Shown here in pieces: positions 35,276-44,142 of a stretch of 51,251 nucleotides of DNA (position 1 is its first letter; each line of letters starts with the position of its first letter). The DNA comes from Faecalibacterium hattorii. GTDB taxonomy: Bacteria > Bacillota > Clostridia > Oscillospirales > Ruminococcaceae. Location: contig NZ_PRLC01000020.1 in NCBI RefSeq assembly GCF_003287455.1, positions 1 to 51,251 on the forward strand, read 5' to 3'. A model generated the notes under the pieces. The model ran no database searches. It was not told where the DNA came from and saw only the letters and a list, made by a program, of their open reading frames with translations. The position numbers were made by a program, and so were the translations under genes.

Positions 35276-36160
35276 TCAGTTTCGCTCCACAAAGAGCTTT
35301 TCGACCTTGAGCACCCCGCCCACGATGTTGGCAAGGCCCAAGAACTGCCCGGCCTCGTTCCGGACGCGGTAGCGCCCGTCGGCGGCGGGGTAGCGGCTGG
35401 TGGGGCAGCCGTTGTAGAGGTGCTGTTCCACCTTGGGGGCCACCGTCAGCAGCGGGAGCGATCCGAACACGCTCTCCACCGGGAGCATCAGCGCTTCCAG
35501 CGCGGCGGGGCCTTCGTTCTTGGCCGCTTGGATCTCTTCCAGCGTGTGCGCATCGGCCTCGGTGTAAACGCCAGCAGCCACCCGGCGCAGCGCGCTCATA
35601 GTGCCCTTCTGGCCCATGGCGGCGGCAATGTCCTCCAGCAGCACCCGGATATAGGTACCCTTGGAGCAGCGTACCGTCAGCTCGTATTCGTTCTCCGCCG
35701 GGCTGCCGCCGTACTCTAGGCTGAAGATTTCGATGGGGCGGGCTTTCCGCTCCACCTCGATGCCCTGCCGCGCCATTTTGTAGAGCGGCTGGCCGTTGAT
35801 CTTGACCGCCGAGTACATGGGCGGCGTCTGCATCTGGGTGCCGACGAACTGCGGGAGGACTTCCAGCAGCTCCTTCTCCCCTGCCGTGACCGGGGCCGTT
35901 TCCAGCACGGTGCCGGTCACGTCGCCGGTGTCGGTCCGCGCACCCAGCTTGAGCACGGCGCGGTAGGCCTTGGTGTGGTCGAGCTGCAGGTCAACGGCCT
36001 TGCTGGCCCCGCCGCAGAACACCGGAAGCACCCCGGTGGCCATGGGGTCCAGCGTGCCGCTGTGGCCCAGCTTCCGGGTGCCGAGGATGCCCCGCAGCTT
36101 GGCGATGACGTCAAAGCTGGTCCAGTCCGTCGGCTTATCGACGATGAGAATGCCCTGCAT
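35276..36160 (-). CDS. truB: tRNA pseudouridine(55) synthase
   Basis: A 294-residue TruB. The catalytic aspartate is D38 in GHSGTLDPMATGVLP; KAYRAVLKLG, TDTGDVTG and the RCSKGTYIRVL motif follow. It makes pseudouridine 55 in the T-loop of tRNAs. The start codon overlaps the nrnA stop by one base (TAATG), with GGAGGG upstream. Confidence 0.96.
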   Translation of the reverse strand: MQGILIVDKPTDWTSFDVIAKLRGILGTRKLGHSGTLDPMATGVLPVFCGGASKAVDLQLDHTKAYRAVLKLGARTDTGDVTGTVLETAPVTAGEKELLEVLPQFVGTQMQTPPMYSAVKINGQPLYKMARQGIEVERKARPIEIFSLEYGGSPAENEYELTVRCSKGTYIRVLLEDIAAAMGQKGTMSALRRVAAGVYTEADAHTLEEIQAAKNEGPAALEALMLPVESVFGSLPLLTVAPKVEQHLYNGCPTSRYPAADGRYRVRNEAGQFLGLANIVGGVLKVEKLFVERN

Positions 36161-37149
36161 TATGCGCCCTCCTGCGGCGCATCCAGCACCGCTTCCACCT
36201 CGGCGAGGATGGCGCTCTTGGTGTTGTCGAGGTTGCCCAGCAGTTCACAGCCCGCTGCGCGGGTGTGGCCGCCGCCGCCCAGACGCTTGGCGATCTCGCA
36301 CGCATCCACGCCCTTGGCAGTGCGCACGCTGATGCGGTAGCTGCCGCCGGGCTGCTGGCGCAGGGTCAGGCCCACCTTGACGCCCTCGATGCTGATGGGC
36401 AGCCCCGTCAGCTCTTCGAGGTCGGCGGGGTCCACTTTGCTCTGCTCGATCTCATCGCGGGTGAGGTAGATAAGGGCGCAGCGGCCATCCAGATGATATT
36501 CCAGATGGTTCCGCGCGATCCGCTCCGCCTCCATCCGCTCGCGAGGCTTGGTGTCGAAGAGCAGCGTGTTCAACTCTTCGACCCGCGCCCCTGCCTCCAT
36601 GAGCTTGGCCGCGATGATGTGGGTGCGGGCCGTGGTGGAGGAGAACTTGAAGCAGCCGGTGTCGGTGGACAGGCCGGTGTACAGGCAGTTGGCCATGTGG
36701 GCCGTCAGATCCACGCCCATGGCGCAGATGACGTCGTACAGCAGCTCTGCCGCCGCAGCGGCATGGCCGTCCAGCAGGGTATATTCCGCGTAGCCGCTGT
36801 TGCCCGCGTGGTGGTCGATGCAGAGATCCACATGGCGGGAGAACTGCGGCATCCCGTTGTTTTCGCCAAAGAGCTGGACGCTTGCCACGTCCACCGCCAC
36901 GACGATCTCCGGCTCGAATTCGCCCTTGTACAGGCGGGGGTTGGTAAACGCATACCGTCCGGGGATGGTGTCGGAGCAGAGCACCGCCGCTGTTTTATCC
37001 AGCGCACTGAGCGCATAGTACAGGGCACTGCCGCAGCCGATGGTATCGCCGTCCGGGTTTTTGTGGCACAGAATCAAAACGTTGTCCGCAGCAAGGAGCT
37101 TTTCGGCCATCTGCTGCACATTCAGTTGTTCTGTCATCCCATGATCCAT
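36160..37149 (-). CDS. nrnA: DHH-family oligoribonuclease / pAp phosphatase
   Basis: A 329-residue DHH/DHHA1 phosphoesterase. It has ILCHKNPDGDTIGCGSAL, AVDVAS, the DHH-family block CIDHHAGNSGY and the C-terminal DHHA1 glycine motif RLGGGGHTRAAG. NrnA degrades nanoRNA and dephosphorylates 3'-phosphoadenosine 5'-phosphate. Two starts are possible: ATG at 37149, right after AAAGG, and ATG at 37137 four codons later. The gene is inside the nusA-infB operon, 16 bases after rbfA. Confidence 0.93.
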   Translation of the reverse strand: MDHGMTEQLNVQQMAEKLLAADNVLILCHKNPDGDTIGCGSALYYALSALDKTAAVLCSDTIPGRYAFTNPRLYKGEFEPEIVVAVDVASVQLFGENNGMPQFSRHVDLCIDHHAGNSGYAEYTLLDGHAAAAAELLYDVICAMGVDLTAHMANCLYTGLSTDTGCFKFSSTTARTHIIAAKLMEAGARVEELNTLLFDTKPRERMEAERIARNHLEYHLDGRCALIYLTRDEIEQSKVDPADLEELTGLPISIEGVKVGLTLRQQPGGSYRISVRTAKGVDACEIAKRLGGGGHTRAAGCELLGNLDNTKSAILAEVEAVLDAPQEGA

Positions 37150-37165
37150 CCTTTCCGCAAGGCTG

Positions 37166-37543
37166 TTATTCCTCGGTCTCCGACGGCTCTTCGCCGCCGT
37201 TCACATTCAGCTCGCGGAGCAGCTCATTGATGTGGGCTGCGTAGGCGGCACCGTCATCCTCCACGAAGATGAAGCGCGGGGCCTTGCGGATGTGCATCTT
37301 CTTGCTGACCTCGGTGCGCACATGGCCCGCCGCGCGGTTCAGCGCTTCGATGGCGGGCTTGGGGCCGTCCGGGCGGCCCATCACGCTCACGTAGACCTTT
37401 GCCACATCGAGGTCGGGCGTCACGTCCAGACGGGTGACAGTCAGCAGACCGCCCTCCAAGCGCGGGTCCTTCAGCCGCCCGATGATGGCGATGAGCTCAC
37501 GCTTCATGTCTTGGGCAAGACGCCCCATATTTTTTTGAGACAT
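37166..37543 (-). CDS. rbfA: 30S ribosome-binding factor A
   Basis: A 125-residue RbfA with the KH-like core (RLDVTPDLDVAKVYVSVMG, HVRTEVSKKMHIRKAPRFIFVED). It helps 16S rRNA 5'-end maturation. The C-terminus is short and acidic. GAGGAG precedes the ATG; it lies 29 bases after infB. Confidence 0.95.
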   Translation of the reverse strand: MSQKNMGRLAQDMKRELIAIIGRLKDPRLEGGLLTVTRLDVTPDLDVAKVYVSVMGRPDGPKPAIEALNRAAGHVRTEVSKKMHIRKAPRFIFVEDDGAAYAAHINELLRELNVNGGEEPSETEE

Positions 37544-37572
37544 TCAGTTTCTCCTCTAACATAATAAACCAC

Positions 37573-40020
37573 TTAGTCGCGGTATTCTTCCATCTTGAAG
37601 GCCTCGTACACGTCGCCCTCCTTGACATCCGCGAACTTCGCCAGCGTAACGCCGCACTCGTAGCCCTCGGCCACTTCCTTGGCGTCGTCCTTGAAGCGCT
37701 TCAGAGATGCGATCTCGTCCTCGGTGATGACGATGCCGTCACGGACGACACGCACCTTGCTGTCGCGGGTGATCTTGCCGCTGGTGACACGGCAGCCGGC
37801 AACGGTGCCGACGTTGGAGATCTTGTAGACCTGACGGACCTGCAGCTCGCCCAGAGAGACCTCGCGGAACTTGGGAGCCAGCATACCCTTCATAGCGGCG
37901 GTGACATCGTTGATGGCATCGTAAATGACGCGGTACATCCGCATCTCGACCTTGGTGGCCGCAGCCTCTTCCTTCGCCACGTTGTCGGGGCGGACGTTGA
38001 AGCCGATGATGATGGCGTTGGAGGCGTCAGCCAGATCCACGTCGGACTTGCTGATGGCACCGACACCTGCGTGGATGACGCGGACGCGGACCTCGTCGTT
38101 GGAGATCTTTTCGAGGCTCTGCTTGACGGCCTCGGCAGAACCCTGCACATCCGCCTTGACGACGATGGCCAGCTCCTTCATATCGTTCTGGGCCATCTGG
38201 CTGAACAGGTTATCCAGCGTGACCTTCTGGAAGGCGGAGAACTGCTTCTCCTTGGCGGCAGCGATGCGCTGCTCGGCCAGCTCACGGGCCAGACGCTCGT
38301 CGGCAACGGCCTCGAACAGGTCGCCCGCTTCGGGAACGGCGGTCAGGCCGGTGATCTCCACAGGGGTGGAGGGGCCGGCATTCTCCAGCATCTGACCCTT
38401 ATCGTTGCGCATGGTGCGCACGCGGCCCACGGCGGTACCGGCGATGATGACATCACCGGCGTGCAGGGTGCCGTTCTGGACCAGAATGGTGGCGATGGGG
38501 CCCTGACCCTTATCCAGACGGGCCTCCACGACAGCACCCTTGGCGCGGCGGTTGGGGTTCGCCTTCAGCTCCATGACCTCAGCTTCCAGCGCGATGCGCT
38601 CCAGCAGGTCGTTGATGCCCATGCCGGTCAGTGCGGAAACGGGGATGCAGGCGACATCGCCGCCCCAGTCCTCGGTAATGATGCCGTACTTGGTCAGGCC
38701 TTCCATGACCCGCTCCGGGTTGGCGGTGGGCTTATCCATCTTGTTCATGGCCACGATCAGCTTGACGTTGGCAGCCTTGGCGTGGTTGATGGACTCGACG
38801 GTCTGGGGCATGATGCCGTCATCGGCAGCGACGACCAGAACCGCGATATCGGTCATGTTCGCGCCGCGGGCACGCATGGAGGTGAATGCCTCGTGGCCCG
38901 GCGTGTCGAGGAAGGTGATCAGGCTGTCGTTGACCTTGACCTGATAAGCACCGATGGCCTGTGTGATGCCGCCGGCCTCGCCCGCGGTAACGTTGGTCTT
39001 GCGGATGGCGTCAAGGATACTGGTCTTGCCGTGGTCAACGTGGCCCATGACGCAGACGACCGGCGGACGCTCCACCAGATCTTCGGCGGCGTCCTCTTCC
39101 TGCGTGAACAGGCGCTCTTCGATGGTGACGTGGACTTCGTGCTCGACCTTGGCGTGGAACTCCTCCGCCAGCAGAGAAGCGGTGTCGAAATCGATGACGT
39201 CGTTGATGGCGTGCATCTCGCCCATCTGCATAAACTTGGCGATGACCTTACCGGCCTGCTGCTTCAGGCGGGCAGCCAGCTCACCGACGGTGATCTCGTC
39301 GGGGATGGAGACCTTCAGCTGCGCGTTGCGGGCCTTTTCCAGCTGGATGCGCTGCAGACGCTCGAACTCGGTCTCGCGCTTGCCCTTCTGGAACTGCTGG
39401 CGCTGGCGCTGGCCGCGCTGGGTGAACTTCTGCTTGTTGCCCTGCGGGGTCGGCTTGCGGCGGTTCTCGGTGTTCTTGGTGGAAGCCAGATCATCGTAAC
39501 GAGCATCGAAACGATCCACATTGACATCCACGGTGCGGGTATCGACGGTAACCTGACTGTCCTCGCGGCGGACGGAGACGGACTGGGCCGGGGCAGCCGT
39601 TGCCTTGGCACCGGTCTCGCGGGCCAGCTCGCTCAGGGAGACGGTCTTCTCCTCGCGCTTTTTGTGCTGCTCGTTCTTCTTCTCACCGTGCTTCTTGTTA
39701 TTGTTCTGGGCAGCGGGTTCGGCCTTCTTTTCGGGCTGAGCGGGCTTTTCGGCCTTGGGCTGCTCGGCCTTCTTCTCTGCCTTCTTGGGCTCAGCCTTCT
39801 TCTCCTGAACCGGCTGCTTTGCGCTGTTCAGGTATTCGGTCAGGTCGGCCACGCTGTTGTCCTTGCTGAATTTCTCCAGCAGGTAGTTCAGCTCGTTCTC
39901 CTCCAGAGTGGAGCTGTTCTTCTTGCCGGTGCTGCCCATGGCGGCCAGCTCATCGAGGACCTTCTTTGCCGAAACATTCAGGTCCTTTGCAAAATCGCTT
40001 ACTTTATATTTTACGGTCAT
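37573..40020 (-). CDS. infB: Translation initiation factor IF-2
   Basis: An 815-residue IF-2. An N-terminal IF2_N domain (KVSDFAKDLNVSAKKVLDEL) is followed by a roughly 200-residue Lys/Glu/Ala-rich linker. The GTPase domain has G1 GHVDHGKT (about 325-332), G3 DTPGHEAF (about 367-374) and G4 NKMD, then domains II, III and IV (SLGELQVRQVYKISNVGTVAGC). It places initiator tRNA on the 30S subunit. The start overlaps the preceding L7Ae-family gene by four bases (ATGA), with GAGGAGG upstream. Confidence 0.97.
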   Translation of the reverse strand: MTVKYKVSDFAKDLNVSAKKVLDELAAMGSTGKKNSSTLEENELNYLLEKFSKDNSVADLTEYLNSAKQPVQEKKAEPKKAEKKAEQPKAEKPAQPEKKAEPAAQNNNKKHGEKKNEQHKKREEKTVSLSELARETGAKATAAPAQSVSVRREDSQVTVDTRTVDVNVDRFDARYDDLASTKNTENRRKPTPQGNKQKFTQRGQRQRQQFQKGKRETEFERLQRIQLEKARNAQLKVSIPDEITVGELAARLKQQAGKVIAKFMQMGEMHAINDVIDFDTASLLAEEFHAKVEHEVHVTIEERLFTQEEDAAEDLVERPPVVCVMGHVDHGKTSILDAIRKTNVTAGEAGGITQAIGAYQVKVNDSLITFLDTPGHEAFTSMRARGANMTDIAVLVVAADDGIMPQTVESINHAKAANVKLIVAMNKMDKPTANPERVMEGLTKYGIITEDWGGDVACIPVSALTGMGINDLLERIALEAEVMELKANPNRRAKGAVVEARLDKGQGPIATILVQNGTLHAGDVIIAGTAVGRVRTMRNDKGQMLENAGPSTPVEITGLTAVPEAGDLFEAVADERLARELAEQRIAAAKEKQFSAFQKVTLDNLFSQMAQNDMKELAIVVKADVQGSAEAVKQSLEKISNDEVRVRVIHAGVGAISKSDVDLADASNAIIIGFNVRPDNVAKEEAAATKVEMRMYRVIYDAINDVTAAMKGMLAPKFREVSLGELQVRQVYKISNVGTVAGCRVTSGKITRDSKVRVVRDGIVITEDEIASLKRFKDDAKEVAEGYECGVTLAKFADVKEGDVYEAFKMEEYRD

Positions 40021-40397
40021 TCGCTCATATCCTCCTCATTTTTGATTGCCCCGCAGTCCGAAAGACGGTCAAAACAGAGCTTTGCGAGGTTGCGGTCGGT
40101 CACGGCGTACACCGCCACCGGTTTGCGGCTGATATCGGCCAGCCGGTCCTGCGTCAGCGGCATGGTGATCACGTCCACGAGATCACCCACTGCGTAGTTC
40201 AGCCGCTGCACGGTCTTGGCGCTGGCGTCGGATGCCACCATCACGAGCCATGCCTTGCCTTTGACGCATGCATCCTCCACGGCATCGAAGCCCATGGTCA
40301 AGGCCCCGGCCTTGCGGCAGAGGCTCACGGCCTGATACAGCGCTTCCTGCGGGGGCAGGGCGGGCTTTTCGGGGGTGTTGTTCTTATGCTTCGCCAT
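40017..40397 (-). CDS. L7Ae/L30e/S12e family RNA-binding protein (YlxQ-like)
   Basis: A 126-residue protein of the L7Ae family, with ALYQAVSLCRKAGALTMGFDAV, AWLVMVASDASAKT and DISRKPVAVYAVTD. Members bind kink-turn RNA; YlxQ sits in this operon in most Firmicutes. The ATG at 40397 was chosen because AAGGAGG precedes it; the gene overlaps ylxR by 14 bases and infB by four. Confidence 0.9.
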   Translation of the reverse strand: MAKHKNNTPEKPALPPQEALYQAVSLCRKAGALTMGFDAVEDACVKGKAWLVMVASDASAKTVQRLNYAVGDLVDVITMPLTQDRLADISRKPVAVYAVTDRNLAKLCFDRLSDCGAIKNEEDMSE

Positions 40398-40680
40398 TCT
40401 GCTCTGCCTCCTTTGCAGCACCGGCCAGCTGCGCGGCCAGTGCGTCATACACTTCGGCGGGAACCGGCTGCTCAAAGCAGCGCTCCAGCGCCTTTTTCTT
40501 CTTTGCCTTGGCCAGACAGGCCGGGTCCGGGCAGAGGTAGGCTCCGCGGCCGGGCTTTTTGCCCACGAGGTCGATGCTGATCTCGCCGCTGGGCGCACGC
40601 ACCACCCGCACCAGTTCCTTTTTGGGGCGGCTGGTCATACAGCCGATGCACTGGCGGGCAGGGATCTTCTTTTGTGCCAT
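40384..40680 (-). CDS. ylxR: YlxR family RNA-binding protein (RnpM)
   Basis: A 98-residue YlxR (DUF448). It has RQCIGCMTSRPKKELVRVVR and the GRGAYLCPDPACLAKA motif, both typical. In Bacillus this protein binds and modulates RNase P RNA. AAGGAGG lies before the ATG. It sits 32 bases after nusA. Confidence 0.93.
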   Translation of the reverse strand: MAQKKIPARQCIGCMTSRPKKELVRVVRAPSGEISIDLVGKKPGRGAYLCPDPACLAKAKKKKALERCFEQPVPAEVYDALAAQLAGAAKEAEQNGEA

Positions 40681-40712
40681 CCGATTTCCCTCCTTCGGCG
40701 TGGGGCGGCGGA

Positions 40713-41828
40713 TTATTCCGCAGTCTCCTCGGTCTTAGGCTGTTCTGCCTTGGGCTCTTCCTCACCGTAGTAGCCGCTTTCGGGGCGGATGTCGATGTTG
40801 TAGCCGGTCAGGCGGGCGCACAGGCGGGCGTTCTGGCCCTTGTTGCCGATGGCGAGGCTCAGCTGCTGGTCGGGAACGGTGACGCGGCAGGAGCGGGTCT
40901 CGCCGGGCAGCAGCTCGACCTTGAGGACCTTAGCGGGGCTGAGGGCAGCGGAGATGAACTCAGAGACGTCCTCGCTCCACTTCACGATGTCGATCTTCTC
41001 GCCGCCCAGCTTCTCGACCACAGCGGCCACACGGTCGCCGTGGGGGCCGATGCAGGCAGAAACGGGGTTGACGTTGGGGTCCTTGGACCAGACAGCCATC
41101 TTGGTGCGGGCACCGGCCTCGCGGCTGATGGCCTTGACTTCCACGGTGCCGTCGTAGATCTCCGGCACTTCCAGCTCGAACAGACGCTTGACCAGACCCG
41201 GATGGGTGCGGCTGATCATGACGCGGGCGCCGCGCTCGCCGCTGACGACGTCCACGACGTAGACCTGCAGGGTCTCGCCCTCGGTGTAGACCTCGCCGGG
41301 GACCTGCTCGTTGCGGGGCAGGATGGCCTCGCCGCCCTTGCCCAGATCAAGGGCCACGATGCCCTTTTCGTTGTCCACGCGGGTAACGGTGGCCTGAATG
41401 ATATCGTGTGCGCGGGACTGGATCTCGCTGAGCTGCTGGCTGCGCTCGGCCTCGCGGATGCCCTGACGGATGACGTGCTTTGCAGTCTGAGCAGCGATGC
41501 GGCCGAAGTCCTTGGTCTTGAGGGGGGTCACGACGCGGTCGCCGATCTCGTAGCTCTTGCGGAGCTTCTGAGCCTCGGTCAGGCCGATCTCGGCGTGCTC
41601 GTCGTACCAATCCTCATCGGCAACGACGTTCTGCAGCAGGGCCACATTGAACTTGCCGGTGGCGGGGTCGATCTCGACCATCACATTGTCGTCCTCGACC
41701 TCGTAGTTCTTTTTGACGGCGATCACGATGGCGGCCTTGATCTTCTCGATCAGGTACTCCGCAGTGATGCCGCGCTCGTGCTCCAGCATGGAGAGAGCTT
41801 CAAAAAATTCATTATTCGCAGCTGCCAT
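40713..41828 (-). CDS. nusA: Transcription termination/antitermination factor NusA
   Basis: A 371-residue NusA with the N-terminal RNA-polymerase-binding domain (NEFFEALSMLEHERGI), an S1 domain (IIQATVTRVDNEKGIVALDLG), and KH domains (PVSACIGPHGDRVAAV, SLAIGNKGQNARLCARLTG). It lacks the C-terminal acidic repeats of proteobacterial NusA, as in other Firmicutes, and ends in a Glu/Thr-rich tail. AGGAGG precedes the ATG at 41828. Confidence 0.97.
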   Translation of the reverse strand: MAAANNEFFEALSMLEHERGITAEYLIEKIKAAIVIAVKKNYEVEDDNVMVEIDPATGKFNVALLQNVVADEDWYDEHAEIGLTEAQKLRKSYEIGDRVVTPLKTKDFGRIAAQTAKHVIRQGIREAERSQQLSEIQSRAHDIIQATVTRVDNEKGIVALDLGKGGEAILPRNEQVPGEVYTEGETLQVYVVDVVSGERGARVMISRTHPGLVKRLFELEVPEIYDGTVEVKAISREAGARTKMAVWSKDPNVNPVSACIGPHGDRVAAVVEKLGGEKIDIVKWSEDVSEFISAALSPAKVLKVELLPGETRSCRVTVPDQQLSLAIGNKGQNARLCARLTGYNIDIRPESGYYGEEEPKAEQPKTEETAE

Positions 41829-41859
41829 TTTTCGGGTTCCTCCTAATTTTTTCTCTTTT

Positions 41860-42351
41860 TCAATCAAACAGATCCTCGTCGTCGCACAGACGCACGGTGC
41901 TGGCGGCCGACGCTTCAAAGTTCACAGTGCCGTTCTCCGTCTCGACCGTAATGGTATTCCCTTCGCGGCCGGTCAGGATACCGGAAAACTCTTTGGTGCC
42001 GTATTCGTTGGCGCGGAACAGCTTCACGCTGATCTTCTGCCCCTTGACGGCCTCGTAGTGCTCCGGGCGGGTCAGTTTGCGGCCCAAACCGGGGCTGCCC
42101 ACCTCCAGATAATAGCTCTGCTCAATGGGGTCTGCCTCATCGAGGATGGGGTCCAGCGCATGGGAGACATCGGCGCAGGTGTCGGTGTCCATGGTGGTGC
42201 CGTCCGTCTTGTCGATCAGGACGCGAAGATACCAGTCCGGACCTTCTTTCTCAAACACAACATCCCACAGGCGCAGCCCCATGCCCTCCACGGTGGGGCG
42301 GACAAGTGCTTCGACTCTCTGGGCGGTATTGCCGCCAGACTGCTTCGCCAT
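41860..42351 (-). CDS. rimP: Ribosome maturation factor RimP
   Basis: A 163-residue RimP. It has LRLWDVVFEKEGPDWYLRVLIDKTDG, the DVSHALDPILDEADPI motif and the YYLEVGSPGLGRKLTRPEHY signature. It assists 30S assembly. The ATG at 42351 follows GGAGG; it is the first gene of the long nusA-infB operon. Confidence 0.95.
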   Translation of the reverse strand: MAKQSGGNTAQRVEALVRPTVEGMGLRLWDVVFEKEGPDWYLRVLIDKTDGTTMDTDTCADVSHALDPILDEADPIEQSYYLEVGSPGLGRKLTRPEHYEAVKGQKISVKLFRANEYGTKEFSGILTGREGNTITVETENGTVNFEASAASTVRLCDDEDLFD

Positions 42352-42424
42352 AAAAAACCTCCAAACAAACAAGAAACGCGGACCTTGCGGCCCACGTTCC
42401 ATAAAAGTTATATCGTACAAATAG

Positions 42425-42453
42425 AATATACCATACTCCGGCAAAATATGCAA
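42425..42453 (-). promoter_or_regulatory. Sigma-A-type promoter of the rimP-nusA-infB operon
   Basis: On the minus strand TTGCAT (42448-42453) and TATATT (42425-42430) are 17 bases apart. In the leader, GAACGTGGGCC/GGTCCGCGTTTC closes a GCAA tetraloop just before the Shine-Dalgarno sequence. Confidence 0.8.
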
Positions 42454-42474
42454 GCGCTTTCGTTAAAAAAGCTG

Positions 42475-43716
42475 TTACAGCACCCACACTCCGTCTTTGA
42501 ACAGCTCCACGGTGCGGCCGTCGCGGCACTTGCCGGTGATGTGGCTGTCTTCGGCACCGATCATGACATCCTCATGGATGGCAGACTGGTTCATGCCGCG
42601 GGCCAGCAGCTCTTCCTTGGTCAGGGCCGTGCCGCCCTCGGTGGTGCCGGGATAGCTGGCACCGAAGGCGATGTGGCAGGCCGCGTTTTCATCGAACAGG
42701 GTGCTGTAGAACAGCGCACCGCTGCGGTTGATGGGACTGGAAGCGGGCACGAGGGCCACTTCGCCGATGCTGCGGGAACCGGCGTCGGTGTCCAGCAGCT
42801 GCCCCAGCAGCTCCGCCCCCTCCTCGGCCCCGTGTTCGACGACCTTGCCATCCTGAAAGGTGACATGGAAGCCCTTGATGAGCTGGCCGTTAAAGACATA
42901 AGGCTTGGTACCGTAGACCACGCCGTTCACCTTATCCTTGTGGGGCGCGGTGAAGACCTCCTCGGTGGGGATGTTGGGCAGGAAGTCCACGCCCTTTTCG
43001 TTCTTGCTGCCGGCGCTTTCCCAGCGGGCCTTTTCGGCCAGACCCACGGTCAGGTCGGTGCCGTTGGAGCTCTGGAAGCGGACGCTTTCGAGGTCGAAGG
43101 CGTTCATCTTGTCCCGCAGGGTCATCAGACGGTCGAGATGAGCCTTCCACTCGCCCACCGGGTCGCCGCCGGTCACACGGCAGACGTCAAAGATGAGCTG
43201 CCACAGCTTTTCGATGGCGGCATCGGTGTCGAGTTCCGGGAACATCTTCTTAGCCCACGGGGCGCTGGGCATGGCGGCGATGGACCACTGGACGCGGTCG
43301 TTCATGGTGTACTCCCGCCACGGGGCCATGAAGTTCCGGTTCTCCGCATTCACGCGGCCGATCTTGCCGCTGTCCAGCCCGGCGTAGACCTCCGGGTCAT
43401 CGGCCAGCAGGTGCAGCACACAGACGCCGCCCTCGCTCTCGGCGTAATCCAGATAGCGGCGCAGCTGGTAGGGCTTGTTGTCGGTCAGCGCGCTCTCACT
43501 GCCCAGCTCCATCCGGGTGCGAGAAACAGCATTGTCGCTCCAGTCCACCTGCACATCTCGTGCACCGGCCTCAAAGCCGCTGCGCACGCACAGCCGCGCC
43601 AGCGGGGCCGCTTCCAGCGGGCAGCGGATGATCAGAGTCTGGCCCGGCTGAGGGTTCACGCCCACCCGGACGATGAAATCGGCGTATTTTTTCAAAAGTT
43701 CGTTGAAGTTTTCCAC
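42475..43716 (-). CDS. Aminopeptidase, M29 (AmpS/PepS) family
   Basis: A 413-residue M29 metallo-aminopeptidase with N-terminal LLKKYADFIVRVGVNPQPGQ, the middle NIPTEEVFTAPHKDKVNG and the C-terminal metal-binding blocks GEVALVPASSPINRSG, NAACHIAFG and NQSAIHEDVMIG. It trims N-terminal residues from peptides in the cytoplasm. The start is GTG at 43716, with AGGAGG seven bases upstream. Confidence 0.93.
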   Translation of the reverse strand: MENFNELLKKYADFIVRVGVNPQPGQTLIIRCPLEAAPLARLCVRSGFEAGARDVQVDWSDNAVSRTRMELGSESALTDNKPYQLRRYLDYAESEGGVCVLHLLADDPEVYAGLDSGKIGRVNAENRNFMAPWREYTMNDRVQWSIAAMPSAPWAKKMFPELDTDAAIEKLWQLIFDVCRVTGGDPVGEWKAHLDRLMTLRDKMNAFDLESVRFQSSNGTDLTVGLAEKARWESAGSKNEKGVDFLPNIPTEEVFTAPHKDKVNGVVYGTKPYVFNGQLIKGFHVTFQDGKVVEHGAEEGAELLGQLLDTDAGSRSIGEVALVPASSPINRSGALFYSTLFDENAACHIAFGASYPGTTEGGTALTKEELLARGMNQSAIHEDVMIGAEDSHITGKCRDGRTVELFKDGVWVL

Positions 43717-43754
43717 GATACAGCCTCCTGCGGTGTAAAAATCGATTTGAGTCT

Positions 43755-43783
43755 AGTATACCTTTTTTGTGTGCCGCTGTCCA
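43755..43783 (-). promoter_or_regulatory. Sigma-A-type promoter of the aminopeptidase gene
   Basis: On the minus strand TGGACA (43778-43783) and TATACT (43755-43760) are 17 bases apart. It diverges from the promoter at 43814-43842. Confidence 0.75.
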
Positions 43784-43813
43784 CTCTTCCAAAACAAAAG
43801 ACGCCTCGGCCTG

Positions 43814-43842
43814 TTGAAAACAGTCGAAACGTCTGGTATACT
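43814..43842 (+). promoter_or_regulatory. Sigma-A-type promoter of the small hydrophobic peptide gene
   Basis: TTGAAA (43814-43819) and TATACT (43837-43842) are 17 bases apart; predicted start near 43849, giving a leader of about 113 bases before the peptide start. Confidence 0.75.
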
Positions 43843-43849
43843 GACTTTT

Positions 43850-43895
43850 GAGAATGCTGCCCACATACGGCATGCGGTCCGTTCACCTTTCCGGC
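43850..43895 (+). repeat. Left inverted-repeat arm at the 5' end of the peptide transcript
   Basis: GAGAATGCTGCCC (43850-43862) and CACCTTTCCGGC (43884-43895) recur, in the same order on the opposite strand, at 44130-44142 and 44105-44116. They therefore lie at the beginnings of both convergent transcripts. Confidence 0.85.
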
Positions 43896-43961
43896 CTTGC
43901 GTCGGGGAGGCAGACAATTTTTATGCACCCCCGACGTTTTATGCGGAAGGGGGGATGCTTC

Positions 43962-44060
43962 ATGACGCTCTTGGAGACTTTAGCTCTGCTGACGCTGCTT
44001 GCAACCGTCGGCTTCGGCATGTTCGACATCGCATGGAAGATCTTTACACATAAAAAGTGA
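43962..44060 (+). CDS. Small hydrophobic peptide, candidate type I toxin (holin-like/TxpA-like)
   Basis: A 32-residue peptide beginning MTLLETLALLTLL, with one predicted transmembrane helix (about 4-27) and the charged end KIFTHKK. This size, a helix starting near residue 4 and a lysine end resemble the putative holin-like toxins of Firmicutes type I toxin-antitoxin loci. AAGGGGGG lies seven bases before the ATG. The reading frame stays open upstream to 43848, but the strong Shine-Dalgarno marks this start. The leader can form a hairpin CGTCGGGG/CCCCGACG that spans a spurious start codon. The stop codon is inside the terminator stem, and a convergent promoter lies downstream. Toxicity is not shown. 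Confidence 0.6.
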   Translation: MTLLETLALLTLLATVGFGMFDIAWKIFTHKK

Positions 44061-44093
44061 CCGCCCAGCTCCCAACTCGTGCGGTCACTTTTT
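44052..44093. terminator. Shared bidirectional terminator of the small peptide locus
   Basis: AAAAAGTGACCGC and GCGGTCACTTTTT form a perfect 13-bp stem with a 16-base loop. The A-run and T-run make it work in both directions. Confidence 0.85.
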
Positions 44094-44104
44094 ATAGTTG
44101 ACAT

Positions 44105-44142
44105 GCCGGAAAGGTGCTGACCGTCTGCCGGGCAGCATTCTC
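44105..44142 (-). repeat. Right inverted-repeat arm at the start of the convergent transcript
   Basis: The minus strand reads GAGAATGCTGCCC (44142-44130), CGGTC and CACCTTTCCGGC (44116-44105), matching the left arm with a shorter spacer. Confidence 0.85.

Noticed and set aside
43848-43961. Upstream in-frame extension of the small hydrophobic peptide
   Set aside because: The extension has no Shine-Dalgarno at its start and covers the repeat arm and leader hairpin; the ATG at 43962 follows AAGGGGGG.
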